Virus record (IMG/VR): IMGVR_UViG_3300012012_000250
Location: 1-27,453 of that record
From: a virus
Reading direction: 5' to 3' (one strand)
DNA length: 27,453 bases
Below are positions 14,831 through 21,890 of the stretch, in pieces (the first letter of the stretch is position 1; each line of letters begins with the position of its first letter). The translations under genes and the position numbers were made by a program. Under the pieces are notes generated by a model. That model did not search any database, had not been told where the DNA came from, and was given only the letters and a program-made list of their open reading frames with translations.

Positions 14831-14861
14831 AGTGTAGCATGGTTTGTATATCGCCTGTCAA
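14831..14861 (-). promoter_or_regulatory. Promoter of the minus-strand recombination operon
   Basis: On the minus strand TTGACA (14861-14856) is a perfect -35, and TACACT (14836-14831) preceded by TG one base further is an extended -10; the 19-base spacer is long. A TATATC half-site of the operator palindrome (14847-14852) lies between them, so the regulator of the plus-strand promoter may also act here. The leader runs about 38 bases to the ATG at 14787. Confidence 0.6.
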
Positions 14862-14891
14862 CTAGGTGTTTTCCCTTGGTTTTCAACTTAT

Positions 14892-14921
14892 TTGCAACAG
14901 GCTATATCGGCGTGATATATT
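14892..14921 (+). promoter_or_regulatory. Promoter of the rightward early operon, probably leaderless
   Basis: TTGCAA (14892-14897), 18-base spacer, TATATT (14916-14921). The expected RNA start, about 7 bases on, falls at or just before the ATG at 14930, and no Shine-Dalgarno is present (TCGCAGCCC precedes the ATG). So the first gene is probably read from a leaderless message. Confidence 0.6.
14903..14919. promoter_or_regulatory. Operator palindrome over the early promoter
   Basis: TATATC-GGCGT-GATATA, perfect 6-base arms with a 5-base spacer. It covers the spacer and most of the -10 box of the rightward promoter, where a bound protein would block RNA polymerase. The same core ATATC-N5-GATAT recurs at 21891-21907, and I find no third full copy in the window. 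The ribbon-helix-helix protein encoded just downstream is the obvious candidate binder. Confidence 0.6.
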
Positions 14922-14929
14922 CGCAGCCC

Positions 14930-15130
14930 ATGACCACACCTAAACTTAAACCCTTCCTGATGCGCTTGCACCCGGCCACACGCGAGCTGCTTGATAAGGC
15001 AGCTGTTGACCAGCGGCGCAGCATCTCATCCTTGATTGACCAATCTGTGCGAGACCAGCTCTCACCGCGCTACGGTGGGCTGCAGTCCCGGCTGGATCGG
15101 TTTGTGTCCCGGGTGGTAACCAATGACTGA
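14930..15130 (+). CDS. Ribbon-helix-helix (Arc/CopG-type) regulator
   Basis: 66 residues from ATG 14930; an ORF start further left lies in the divergent control region. An N-terminal strand (KLKPFLMRLHP) followed by helix A (ATRELLDKAAVDQRR) and helix B (SISSLIDQSVRDQL) is the ribbon-helix-helix order, in which a dimer inserts a two-strand sheet into the major groove. The C-terminal tail (LQSRLDRFVSRVV) is helical. As first gene after the operator palindrome it is probably an autoregulator of the divergent region. It overlaps the resolvase gene by 8 bases. Confidence in the fold is moderate; the target is inferred. Confidence 0.68.
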   Translation: MTTPKLKPFLMRLHPATRELLDKAAVDQRRSISSLIDQSVRDQLSPRYGGLQSRLDRFVSRVVTND

Positions 15131-15584
15131 TACCGTCTTGGCACTAGACCTTGGCACCACCACTGGCTGGGCATGCAGGCCATTGGACAACAACATAGCC
15201 CACGGCTGGGTCAGCTTCAAGCCCGGCAGGTACGAGGGTGGCGGCATGCGTTACCTGCGTTTCAAACAATGGCTGACAGAGCTCAAAGGCACCATAGGCG
15301 GCGAGATCAATGCCGTGTACTTTGAAGAGGTACGCAGGCACGCCAGCACCGACTCAGCTCATGTGTATGGCGGCTTGATGGCCACTCTCACTGCGTGGTG
15401 TGAGCACCACAAGATCCCATACCAAGGCGTGCCAGTGGGCACCATCAAGAAGCATGCAACAGGGAAGGGTAACGCTGGCAAAGACCAGATGATCGAGGCC
15501 ATGCAGCTGCGTGGTCACCCAGTAACCGACGATAACGAGGCAGACGCTCTGGCGCTGCTGCACTGTGCATTGGAGACACTATGA
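15123..15584 (+). CDS. RuvC-like Holliday-junction resolvase
   Basis: 153 residues. VLALDLGTTTGWA supplies the first catalytic Asp (D9), AVYFEEVRRH the Glu (E68/E69), and TDDNEADALALLHCA the C-terminal acidic cluster (D136, D137, E139, D141), with a GTIKKHATGKGNAGKDQ basic loop between. This is the RNase H-like RuvC family used by many phages to resolve branched DNA before packaging. All expected acidic residues are present and the length is ordinary. It follows the regulator with an 8-base overlap and is coupled by ATGA to the next gene. Confidence 0.85.
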   Translation: MTDTVLALDLGTTTGWACRPLDNNIAHGWVSFKPGRYEGGGMRYLRFKQWLTELKGTIGGEINAVYFEEVRRHASTDSAHVYGGLMATLTAWCEHHKIPYQGVPVGTIKKHATGKGNAGKDQMIEAMQLRGHPVTDDNEADALALLHCALETL

Positions 15585-15787
15585 GCAAGATAAAAATCCA
15601 ACTGGTAGAAGACGAAGAAACCCCTACCGTGTTTGAGAGGTTTTGGGACAACTTGATGACGTTCGCTAAGTGTGTTGGCGCGTTTGCGTTTATCTGCTTT
15701 GCCATTGGGTACTTTAGTGATACCAAAGCGCAAACTAAACAATGCGAACCCAGTAAAACAGTTTTAGCAAGGAGCATATTCAAATGA
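15581..15787 (+). CDS. Small single-TM protein
   Basis: 68 residues, starting on the ATGA overlap with the resolvase stop. An acidic N-terminus (IKIQLVEDEETPTVFERFWDNL) precedes one hydrophobic helix at about 31-46 (VGAFAFICFAIGYF) and a polar tail with lysines. Probably an inner-membrane protein with the short N-terminus in the cytoplasm. Ends with an ATGA overlap into the next gene. Function unknown. Base composition here and in the next genes is closer to the left part of the window than to the flanking genes. Confidence 0.6.
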   Translation: MSKIKIQLVEDEETPTVFERFWDNLMTFAKCVGAFAFICFAIGYFSDTKAQTKQCEPSKTVLARSIFK

Positions 15788-16014
15788 ACCAAGAACTAAT
15801 TGACATGGCTAAACAGGCTGGATGGCAATATGCACACGGCGACAGTGGATATGAGCCATTGTGGAAGTTTGCCGCCCTAGTAGCAGCAGCCGAGCGTGAG
15901 CGCATTACAAAAATGTTGAATTACCTAGACATGAAGGCGCAACCGTATCATAACTACTACAAACACGCCGCAATTGAAATCAACCGGCCAGATGGAGAAG
16001 GGGAATTGATATGA
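15784..16014 (+). CDS. Small hypothetical protein
   Basis: 76 residues, preceded by AAGGAGCATATTCAA. The segment EPLWKFAALVAAAERERI is often seen in small early phage proteins of no known function, which supports that the frame is real. The remaining residues are polar (MDMKAQPYHNYYKHAAIEI-like tail). No membrane or metal motif. Coupled at both ends by ATGA overlaps. Confidence 0.6.
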   Translation: MNQELIDMAKQAGWQYAHGDSGYEPLWKFAALVAAAERERITKMLNYLDMKAQPYHNYYKHAAIEINRPDGEGELI

Positions 16015-16688
16015 CGCCGCTAATCAAAGACATGGTGAAACTCGTGCTGGTTTCTCAAATTGACCCAACGCAGATGCAATGGTTTGACGTGACTGGCGTA
16101 AGCAAGACGCACCCTGATGCCGAGCCAAAGAAATACCTGCTGCATCCAGCCCCATACAAGAACATGATGTTGTGTGGTAGGACAGATGCGGGGAACTATA
16201 TGCTGTCAGTGCTTGTGGAGAAAAACACAACCATCGTGACGGGTTGGATTATGAAGCCGTCAGGGTACAAGAGCATGGGGTCATTTCTCTTTGCCGAGCA
16301 CAATGGGGAACCAAAGTGGGGCGATGTTGATAAACCGATTGACCCCAAAGACCAGCAAATGATGGTTAGCATTGTTGCTATGTTTTATGCCTCGCTTGAT
16401 ATGGCGATACAAGCGTATGTGCCGACAGCAAAAGACACATTCACAAACCGCCGCAAAATTAAAGAAGGCAAACTGCCAACATACGACTGGAACACGGTAG
16501 TAATTGAGCCATCACACGCAAAGCAAAAACATCAAGGCGGCACACACGCAAGCCCACGCAGGCATCAGGCCCGAGGTCACTGGCGAAATTACAAGTCCGG
16601 CAAGCGAGGTTGGGTTGCTGATTGTTGGAAGGGTGACGCAAGCAAAGGCACGGTATTTAAAGATTACAGCATAGGAGAAACAAAATGA
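16011..16688 (+). CDS. Hypothetical protein with basic His/Arg-rich C-terminus
   Basis: 225 residues, start on an ATGA overlap. The N-terminal part (about 1-140) includes SKTHPDAEPKKYLLHPAPYKNM and SLDMAIQAYVPT and looks like an alpha/beta domain. The C-terminal part is strongly basic: VIEPSHAKQKHQGGTHASP, RRHQARGHWRNYKSGKRGWV and ADCWKGDASKGTVFKDY. A similar H-x-SP-R-x-H-x-R-x-GHWR segment occurs in several phage hypothetical proteins, which I recognise only as a pattern. It may bind nucleic acid. Coupled by ATGA to the next gene. Confidence 0.55.
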   Translation: MTPLIKDMVKLVLVSQIDPTQMQWFDVTGVSKTHPDAEPKKYLLHPAPYKNMMLCGRTDAGNYMLSVLVEKNTTIVTGWIMKPSGYKSMGSFLFAEHNGEPKWGDVDKPIDPKDQQMMVSIVAMFYASLDMAIQAYVPTAKDTFTNRRKIKEGKLPTYDWNTVVIEPSHAKQKHQGGTHASPRRHQARGHWRNYKSGKRGWVADCWKGDASKGTVFKDYSIGETK

Positions 16689-16897
16689 ACCACATTAAAC
16701 AATCATGGCAGTGGCTAATCAACCACTGGGTTATGCCAACCCCTGCGGAGTTAGTGGCAGAGGAACTGATACATGCACAGCGCAGCAAGTTGCGCCATCA
16801 ATCGGCACAGGAATACCACGCAGCCATTGTTGCCTACAACGTGGCAAGAATTAAACGCTTAGAACAATTGACCGCAAAGCAGGAGGTGGTGGAATGA
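16685..16897 (+). CDS. Small helical hypothetical protein
   Basis: 70 residues, start with AGGAG 8 bases upstream and an ATGA overlap. It has a Trp-rich N-terminus (KQSWQWLINHWVMPTPAELVAEEL) and a long charged helix ending in AKQEVVE. The TPAELVAEEL...AQRSKL pattern is typical of short phage early proteins of unknown function. No metal or membrane motif. Confidence 0.55.
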   Translation: MNHIKQSWQWLINHWVMPTPAELVAEELIHAQRSKLRHQSAQEYHAAIVAYNVARIKRLEQLTAKQEVVE

Positions 16898-17157
16898 AAC
16901 TAGCAGCAGGAAATCCAAACCTCATGCGGGTAAACCGTCAAGCCACTTTAGGCGAGTTTGCACGGCCTGAGAAGACCACTTACCGCTATGGGCAAAGCGC
17001 TGTCTACGTGCCAATAGTACGCACGGCTGACATGGCCCAGCCCCGCACCTTCAACCACATGAAGGATGGCCAGCTCTACACCGGACCAAAGCATGACCCA
17101 GTAAGATCCGGCGCACTGGATGCAATGGCCATCAAAAGCCGGGGCTACCCAACATGA
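16894..17157 (+). CDS. Small hypothetical protein
   Basis: 87 residues, preceded by AGGAGGTGGA, a strong ribosome site. The sequence contains TTYRYGQSAVYVPIVRTADM and ends KHDPVRSGALDAMAIKSRGYPT. Mixed composition, no membrane segment, no recognisable domain. ATGA overlaps at both ends place it in the early operon. The TGGCCA hexamer, absent in the previous 1.4 kb, reappears inside this gene. Confidence 0.55.
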   Translation: MKLAAGNPNLMRVNRQATLGEFARPEKTTYRYGQSAVYVPIVRTADMAQPRTFNHMKDGQLYTGPKHDPVRSGALDAMAIKSRGYPT

Positions 17158-17375
17158 TGATCAGCTACGTCAAGCTATTCCGAGCCGATGATGGCACCGT
17201 GCTTGACACCCAAGAGGCTAACGGAGAGATCCGGCAGCTCAACCATCGGATCGCCGTGCTCAAGGAAGCGCTGGAGATCGAGATGGACAACGTAGCAGAC
17301 CTGCGTGAGCTGCTGGCCGAGGTAAGAAAACTTGCATACGATCTCAATGAAGAGATCCTGAAGGACCGTGAATAA
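17154..17375 (+). CDS. Short coiled-coil protein
   Basis: 73 residues, start on ATGATG, either of which could be used. After VKLFRADDGTVLDTQEAN the protein is one long heptad-like helix (LNHRIAVLKEALEIEMDNVADLRELL and following), strongly acidic, suggesting a dimeric coiled coil. No DNA-binding or membrane motif. It overlaps or abuts the zinc-ribbon gene. Function unknown. Confidence 0.55.
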   Translation: MMISYVKLFRADDGTVLDTQEANGEIRQLNHRIAVLKEALEIEMDNVADLRELLAEVRKLAYDLNEEILKDRE

Positions 17376-17376
17376 G

Positions 17377-17541
17377 ATGATCTGCCCCACATGCAGGACT
17401 TGGACCCAAGTCTTGGAGACACGCCAGCGCCCGGACAACAGCGCCTACAGGCGCTATGAGTGTGCCAATGGCCACAGGTTCACCACCAACGAGCAGGTCA
17501 TCTTGAAGGTTAACCGTAAGGTTGCCAATGCTAAAGCGTGA
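17377..17541 (+). CDS. 54-residue zinc-ribbon protein, NrdR-like
   Basis: ATG 17377 to TGA 17541; a GTG at 17368 in the same frame overlaps the previous stop and could also start it. The protein has CPTC at residues 3-6, then QVLETR, YRRYEC and CANGHRF: four metal ligands (two Cys, then Cys and His) around a short arginine-rich segment. The CPxC...ETR...RRYEC...RFTT order resembles the N-terminal zinc ribbon of NrdR repressors, without the following ATP-cone. It would fit a small DNA- or RNA-binding regulator. It overlaps the next gene by 14 bases. Confidence 0.6.
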   Translation: MICPTCRTWTQVLETRQRPDNSAYRRYECANGHRFTTNEQVILKVNRKVANAKA

Positions 17542-17764
17542 GTGGAAGCCATGGTACCCAAAGCACAAAGGCCCAGTAGAGCCAGACCGGACTATCTTGG
17601 AGATGGCTGTAGCACGCGAGCTGCTGGCCACATGGGCTGTGATCAAGGACAAGGCGCTGGTGGACAGGCACCTTGCAGCTGTAGACAAGCGCTATGGGGC
17701 TGGGGCAGAACAGAGAGTCAGGCAACACATGAGAAAAATAGCAAAGGATGAATGTCATGTTTAA
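17528..17764 (+). CDS. Small hypothetical protein
   Basis: 78 residues from ATG 17528, which overlaps the zinc-ribbon gene; a TTG at 17522 is less likely. It opens with a proline- and aromatic-rich stretch (MLKREWKPWYPKHKGPVEPD), followed by helices (TILEMAVARELLATWAVI; AAVDKRYGAGAEQRVRQHM) and ends IAKDECHV. Basic, without metal cluster or membrane segment. It might be a small nucleic-acid-binding protein. Overlaps the GIY-YIG gene by 8 bases. Confidence 0.5.
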   Translation: MLKREWKPWYPKHKGPVEPDRTILEMAVARELLATWAVIKDKALVDRHLAAVDKRYGAGAEQRVRQHMRKIAKDECHV

Positions 17765-18299
17765 CGCAACACACCACATGCAAAACAAAACGGCAGAAGA
17801 GAGAAAGGCAATAGCCTTAAAAGCTCACGCCACACGCCGCCGCAACAAAGAGGAATCTGATCGCCTGAGAGCCAACGCAATCATCTATAGGGATGGCCTG
17901 TACGACAACATTCGCGTTCTTGAAGAGAACCGTGATCGCTTGGAAAGGATGGAACTGTTAAGCAAAAGAGCTGTAGAACTGACAAACAAAACACTGCTAT
18001 CGGAGCAGGAAATTGTGGACTCTGCATCCAAATGGAAGCGAGCCACAGGTGTTTACTTTCTAGTTAAGGGCGATAAGGTTGTCTATGTTGGCCAGTCAGT
18101 GAATGTTTACTCTAGGATCGCCCAGCACCAAGACAAAGACTTTGATCGGTTTGCCTTCGTAGCCTGCGATAAGGGTTTGCTTGATAACTTGGAGTCACTC
18201 TACATACACGTACTCAAGCCAGAGCTAAACGGCAACATCTCTGATGTCAGGAAGCATGCACCATTTACTTTAGACAAAGTGTTGCAAGGCGTGAGATGA
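17757..18299 (+). CDS. GIY-YIG endonuclease
   Basis: 180 residues from ATG 17757, chosen because AAGGA (17744-17748) sits 8 bases upstream; an in-frame ATG at 17748 overlaps that site. Residues 1-90 are a charged helical region (EERKAIALKAHATRRRNKEE, coiled coil to about 80). The nuclease domain follows: GVYFL (98-102), VVYVGQS (109-115), NVYSRIAQH with Arg120, NLESLYI with Glu146, and KPELNGN with Asn158, the usual catalytic residues. Such proteins are free-standing homing-type nucleases or host DNA-degrading enzymes. Compositionally it is less GC-rich than the genes around it, as for recent entry. Confidence 0.78.
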   Translation: MFNATHHMQNKTAEERKAIALKAHATRRRNKEESDRLRANAIIYRDGLYDNIRVLEENRDRLERMELLSKRAVELTNKTLLSEQEIVDSASKWKRATGVYFLVKGDKVVYVGQSVNVYSRIAQHQDKDFDRFAFVACDKGLLDNLESLYIHVLKPELNGNISDVRKHAPFTLDKVLQGVR

Positions 18300-19240
18300 A
18301 CGCCATGCTTGAACCAATTGCCTTTGCGCTGCCAAAGAAGCCGCGCATCATTGAGAAGGAAGCGCTGCCAGACCAACGCAGGCTGGCCGTGATCCCAATC
18401 CGTGCGTGCACTGACAGCACGCTGACACTGGGCATGATGAGAGCTCTGGTCCTGATCTGCAGCTATGCGAACAGGTCTGGCATCACTTGGGTGAGCCAGA
18501 AGGCACTCGCAGACAAGCTAGGAGTGACCCAGCAGGCCATCAGCAAGCACTTGGTTAAGTTGACCAAGGCCAAGTACATAGAGGTGCTCAAGCGGCCTGT
18601 GCCGGGCTACTCACACACCACTTGGAGAGTGATATATGACCCATCAGTGAGTGCAGAGGATGCAGTCAGCATCACCAGCGCCATTGAGGATACGAGGGCA
18701 CCATACATGAAGGAGCAACAGATGAGAGAGCAGGAAGAGGTAGACAGAGAGGGCCAACGCAGAGTCGCCCAAGCAATCAGCAAAGCACTCAAGCAACAAC
18801 CAACGAGGATCAACACCATGCCAAAGCATGACGCAACTAGAACAGTCAAGGAGATGAAGTCAATGACCCAGAAGAGCAGACCCAAAGGCACTCACGCACA
18901 ACCTCTGAAGGTTGTACCACAGCCACAACCACAGCCTGTGGATAACTTTCCTCTCGCACAACCAAATGACGTTGGTGGCACAACCATACAAGGTTGTACA
19001 GAACGGGGGGAACACAGTATTAAGGAGTTATGTATTAAAGAAGGTTATTTAAATACAAGATATCTAAATACAGTTCTAAACAACTTGGAAGTTGAAAGTC
19101 TAATGCGCGAAGGAATTGCAGTTGAGGCTATCGAACAAGGGTTAGAGACTCTGATGCCGCTGTACCAGAGCGAGGGCATCACACCCACATCCGCGACCCT
19201 GATGGCAGGGATCAGGCAATTGCAGATGGATGCGTCATGA
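18296..19240 (+). CDS. Winged-helix replication or regulatory protein
   Basis: 314 residues. Residues 44-115 form a winged helix-turn-helix: LGMMRALVLICSYANRSGI, then WVSQKALADKLGVTQQAISKHL as the recognition pair and YIEVLKRPVPGY as the wing. The middle (about 120-230) is charged, Gln/Pro-rich and probably disordered; the C-terminal 80 residues are again helical (EGIAVEAIEQGLETLMPLY). This layout resembles phage O-like replication initiators that recruit a host helicase, and no helicase or polymerase gene is seen nearby. A repressor is an alternative. Position before the SSB-like and terminase genes fits a replication role. The gene is followed by a 340-base gap that could hold its target. 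Confidence 0.6.
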   Translation: MNAMLEPIAFALPKKPRIIEKEALPDQRRLAVIPIRACTDSTLTLGMMRALVLICSYANRSGITWVSQKALADKLGVTQQAISKHLVKLTKAKYIEVLKRPVPGYSHTTWRVIYDPSVSAEDAVSITSAIEDTRAPYMKEQQMREQEEVDREGQRRVAQAISKALKQQPTRINTMPKHDATRTVKEMKSMTQKSRPKGTHAQPLKVVPQPQPQPVDNFPLAQPNDVGGTTIQGCTERGEHSIKELCIKEGYLNTRYLNTVLNNLEVESLMREGIAVEAIEQGLETLMPLYQSEGITPTSATLMAGIRQLQMDAS

Positions 19241-19579
19241 TCCAATGCCATTTAAACGCACAGGATGGCACCAACAAGCCACGATCTGGACATGGGTGGT
19301 ACATGGGTAGCCAACAGACCCTAAAGCCTGCTGTAGGCCCTTGTATCAACCGTGTCAAATTGCCATACCAACGTATGGGTTCTGTACAGAGGGGTGTCTG
19401 CCTAGAGGCGACCCTACATATAGTAGGAATGCCAGCATGCAGGGCATCAAGGGTGCGTCCATGGACTGTTCAAAATGCGACCCCTTCCCCCCCGCCCCCT
19501 ACCGTAGCGTTGGGGGGCCCACTCCGAAATTTTCCCTACTTTTTCAACCTAAACGATAATCAACCTAAAGGAAACTAAG
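19241..19579. other. 339-base region without a confident gene, candidate origin
   Basis: No recognisable gene. It contains a C-run/G-run pair (CCCCCCCGCCCCC at about 19487-19499 and GGGGGG about 19513-19518) that could form a hairpin, a palindromic GCATGC, and repeated ACATGGGT. One cysteine-rich frame (19311-19559) is open. Its place just after the winged-helix gene would suit an origin or regulatory site, but no clear iterons are seen. Confidence 0.35.
19437..19559 (+). CDS. Possible 40-residue CxxC peptide
   Basis: From ATG 19437 with AGGA 8 bases upstream to the stop at 19559. The peptide begins MQGIKGASMDCSKCDP and continues with a proline-rich stretch (FPPAPYRSVGG). The only support is the ribosome site and the CxxC pair. 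A competing frame, starting at 19237 and ending at 19578, is also open over the same bases, so this is weak. Confidence 0.25.
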   Translation: MQGIKGASMDCSKCDPFPPAPYRSVGGPTPKFSLLFQPKR

Positions 19580-19891
19580 ATGACATACGGCAAACCATAC
19601 GAGATGAGAGCTGGCCAAGGCAGCCTGTTTAAGAATGACAACAAGACCGAAGAGCGCCAGCCCGGCCTCAAGGGCAAGGTCATGCTGCCCAATGGTGAGG
19701 TCAGGTGGATTAGTGGGTGGACCAAGACCACCGCAGCTGGCAACAAGTGGATATCACTGAGCATTGGTGACCTTGTACAGCAGCAGGGCCAGCCAGCGCC
19801 TTCTGGTGGCTATGGCCAGCCATCCTACCCAGCCCCGGTCCGGCAGGCACCCGCTCCGCTTGAGTTGTCAGATGATGACATCCCATTCTGA
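19580..19891 (+). CDS. SSB-like single-stranded DNA-binding protein
   Basis: 103 residues, with AAAGGAAACTAAG before the ATG. After GSLFKNDNKTEERQPGLKGKV comes a short beta-rich core (GEVRWISGWTKTTAAGNKWISLSIG) that could be a reduced OB-fold, then a Gln/Pro/Gly-rich linker and the acidic end SDDDIPF, the hallmark of SSB C-terminal tails that recruit replication and repair proteins. It is shorter than host SSB (about 170 residues). It should protect single strands during replication and RecT-dependent annealing. The start of the terminase gene directly overlaps its stop. Confidence 0.68.
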   Translation: MTYGKPYEMRAGQGSLFKNDNKTEERQPGLKGKVMLPNGEVRWISGWTKTTAAGNKWISLSIGDLVQQQGQPAPSGGYGQPSYPAPVRQAPAPLELSDDDIPF

Positions 19892-20334
19892 TGGCCACTA
19901 GACAGCCTAAACCGTCTGCGGTGATCCCTCCCCTGACCAACTGGGGCGGGGTTCGGTCTGTTCAGCGCAGGCTGGACCGCAGCACTACCTTGGTGGCCAA
20001 CAAGGAGGCGGTGGCTTACGCGCTGCTTTCTATGGCCAACACTAAGCTGACCGACATCATGACTTGGGACGACCAAGGCAACGTCAAAGTCAAGGCCAGC
20101 CACGATATACCTGAGCACGCGCTGCATGCGATCAAGTCGATCAAGGTCAACACCCGCAAGGACGCAGACGGTAACGCCTTCTCCACGCTGGACATTGAGC
20201 TGTACGACAAGGTTGGGGTGTTGCGGCTGTTGGCCAAGGCCAGTGGACTGCTAGACAGCCCCGATGACAACGATAAACCGAGCGTGATTGACATTAACGT
20301 GGTGCCGCCAAGGCCACTAGAACCGAAAGACTAA
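19891..20334 (+). CDS. Terminase small subunit
   Basis: 147 residues. The middle and C-terminal parts (VAYALLSMANTKLTDIMTWD, HDIPEHALHAIKSIKVN, IELYDKVGVLRLLAKASGLL) are a familiar end of phage small-terminase proteins, where helices form the oligomerisation and DNA-recognition ring. The N-terminal 30 residues are basic and proline-rich. No helix-turn-helix of the usual small-terminase N-terminal type is obvious, so DNA recognition may use another part. It lies one base upstream of the large terminase gene. The small subunit selects phage DNA and regulates the motor. Confidence 0.75.
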   Translation: MATRQPKPSAVIPPLTNWGGVRSVQRRLDRSTTLVANKEAVAYALLSMANTKLTDIMTWDDQGNVKVKASHDIPEHALHAIKSIKVNTRKDADGNAFSTLDIELYDKVGVLRLLAKASGLLDSPDDNDKPSVIDINVVPPRPLEPKD

Positions 20335-20335
20335 C

Positions 20336-21889
20336 ATGTCCAAAACCAAAGAGCAGTCAGACAAGAGCGTGCCTGTCGCCGGGTTGAACCTCGACTTCAG
20401 CGACTCGCCTGTCATCTATGACTTCATCCAGTCAAAGAACTTTGTGCAGGGCATCATGGGCCCGGTGGGGTCCGGTAAGAGTTATGGGTGCGCGGCCAAG
20501 ATCTTTATCAAGGCCGTGCAACAGAAACCGTCTGCCATTGACAACATCAGGTACACGCGCTGGGCAATCGTGCGAAACAGCTACCCCATGCTGAAGACAA
20601 CCACCATCAAAACGTGGCTGGACCTGTTCCCAGAGGCTACCTTTGGGCCCATGCTTTGGACACCACCCATCACCCACCACATCCGGCTGCCGGCGCGTGG
20701 TGATGCCGCCGGCATAGACTGCGAGGTGATCTTCTTAGCGCTTGACCAGCCCAAAGACGTTCGCAAGCTGCTGTCCCTTGAGCTCACTGGCGCTTGGGTC
20801 AACGAGGCGCGTGAGCTGCCCAAGGCTGTGATTGACGGACTGACCCACCGGGTTGGCCGCTACCCTACCAAGCGGGACGGTGGGGCCACGTGGCACGGTA
20901 TCTGGATGGATACCAACCCGATGGATGATGACCACTGGTGGCACCGGATGGCTGAAAAGGAAAAGATGACCGGGCCATACGCTTGGAAGTTCTTTAAGCA
21001 GCCCGGTGGCGTGGTCCCGGTGGATGTTGAGAACCTGCCAGACATGCCAGAGGCCAACGATCATGTCCTTGCGTCCGGTAAGTGGTGGAAAGTCAACCCC
21101 AAGGCTGAGAATATCCACAACCTGCCGGGTGGCTACTACCAGCAAATGCTGATGGGCAAGAATTTGGACTGGATTCGCTGCTACGCCGGGGGTGAGTACA
21201 CCTATGTGCAGGAGGGCAGGCCAGTCTGGCCAGAATATGAGGACTCAACCATGTCTGGCGACACCGATATTGACCCCAATACGCCCATTCAGGTGGGGCT
21301 GGACTTTGGATTGACCCCTGCGGCCACGATTGGCCAGCGTTTACCCAATGGTAGGTGGGTCATACATCAGGAAATTGTCACCTTTGACATGGGGCTGGAG
21401 CGCTTTGGCACCCAGCTGTTGGCTGAGCTCAACCAGCGGTACCCAAACCACCAAGTAATGATCTGGGGCGACCCGGCTGGTATGGCCAGAGATGCCATCT
21501 ACGAGGTGACCGCCTTTGATTACCTGAAAACACTGGGGCTGAGAGCCCAGCCTACGGCCAGCAATGACTTTAAGGTGCGCCGGGAAGCCTCCGCAGCGCC
21601 CATGCAGCGGCTGATCAACGGCAAGCCCGGTCTTATTGTGAACAGGGAGTGCAAGCTGCTGAGAAAGTCTCTGGCCGGGGGCTACCACTTCAAACGTATA
21701 GCGGTTGGTGCCGGGCAGGAACGGTTCCGGGACGCGCCAAACAAGAACGAGCACTCACACATTGGCGATAGCTTTGGCTACCTGATGCTGGGTGGTGGTG
21801 AGTACAACCGGATGACCCGGACCCACCAGCTTGGCGGCAGACCCATGGGCCAGTCAAACGCCAATACGGAATTTGACGTATTTGCATAG
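20336..21889 (+). CDS. Terminase large subunit (packaging ATPase and nuclease)
   Basis: 517 residues. Walker A is GPVGSGKS (42-49), and the Walker B/catalytic region is ELTGAWVNEARE (149-160, E157 as catalytic Glu). The C-terminal nuclease shows VGLDFGLTPAA (D323), MIWGDPAG (D379) and HIGDSFGYL (D478), the acidic triad of the RNase H-like headful-type nuclease. It translocates DNA into the prohead through the portal and cuts it. The sequence style matches terminases that neighbour T7-like connector portals in aquatic phages. It is the only large terminase in the window, though two different portals are present. Confidence 0.93.
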   Translation: MSKTKEQSDKSVPVAGLNLDFSDSPVIYDFIQSKNFVQGIMGPVGSGKSYGCAAKIFIKAVQQKPSAIDNIRYTRWAIVRNSYPMLKTTTIKTWLDLFPEATFGPMLWTPPITHHIRLPARGDAAGIDCEVIFLALDQPKDVRKLLSLELTGAWVNEARELPKAVIDGLTHRVGRYPTKRDGGATWHGIWMDTNPMDDDHWWHRMAEKEKMTGPYAWKFFKQPGGVVPVDVENLPDMPEANDHVLASGKWWKVNPKAENIHNLPGGYYQQMLMGKNLDWIRCYAGGEYTYVQEGRPVWPEYEDSTMSGDTDIDPNTPIQVGLDFGLTPAATIGQRLPNGRWVIHQEIVTFDMGLERFGTQLLAELNQRYPNHQVMIWGDPAGMARDAIYEVTAFDYLKTLGLRAQPTASNDFKVRREASAAPMQRLINGKPGLIVNRECKLLRKSLAGGYHFKRIAVGAGQERFRDAPNKNEHSHIGDSFGYLMLGGGEYNRMTRTHQLGGRPMGQSNANTEFDVFA

Positions 21890-21890
21890 G

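Noticed and set aside
19237-19578. 113-residue open frame starting on an ATGA overlap
   Set aside because: Composition is irregular, no domain is visible, and it shares the region with a competing frame; kept only as part of the gap description.
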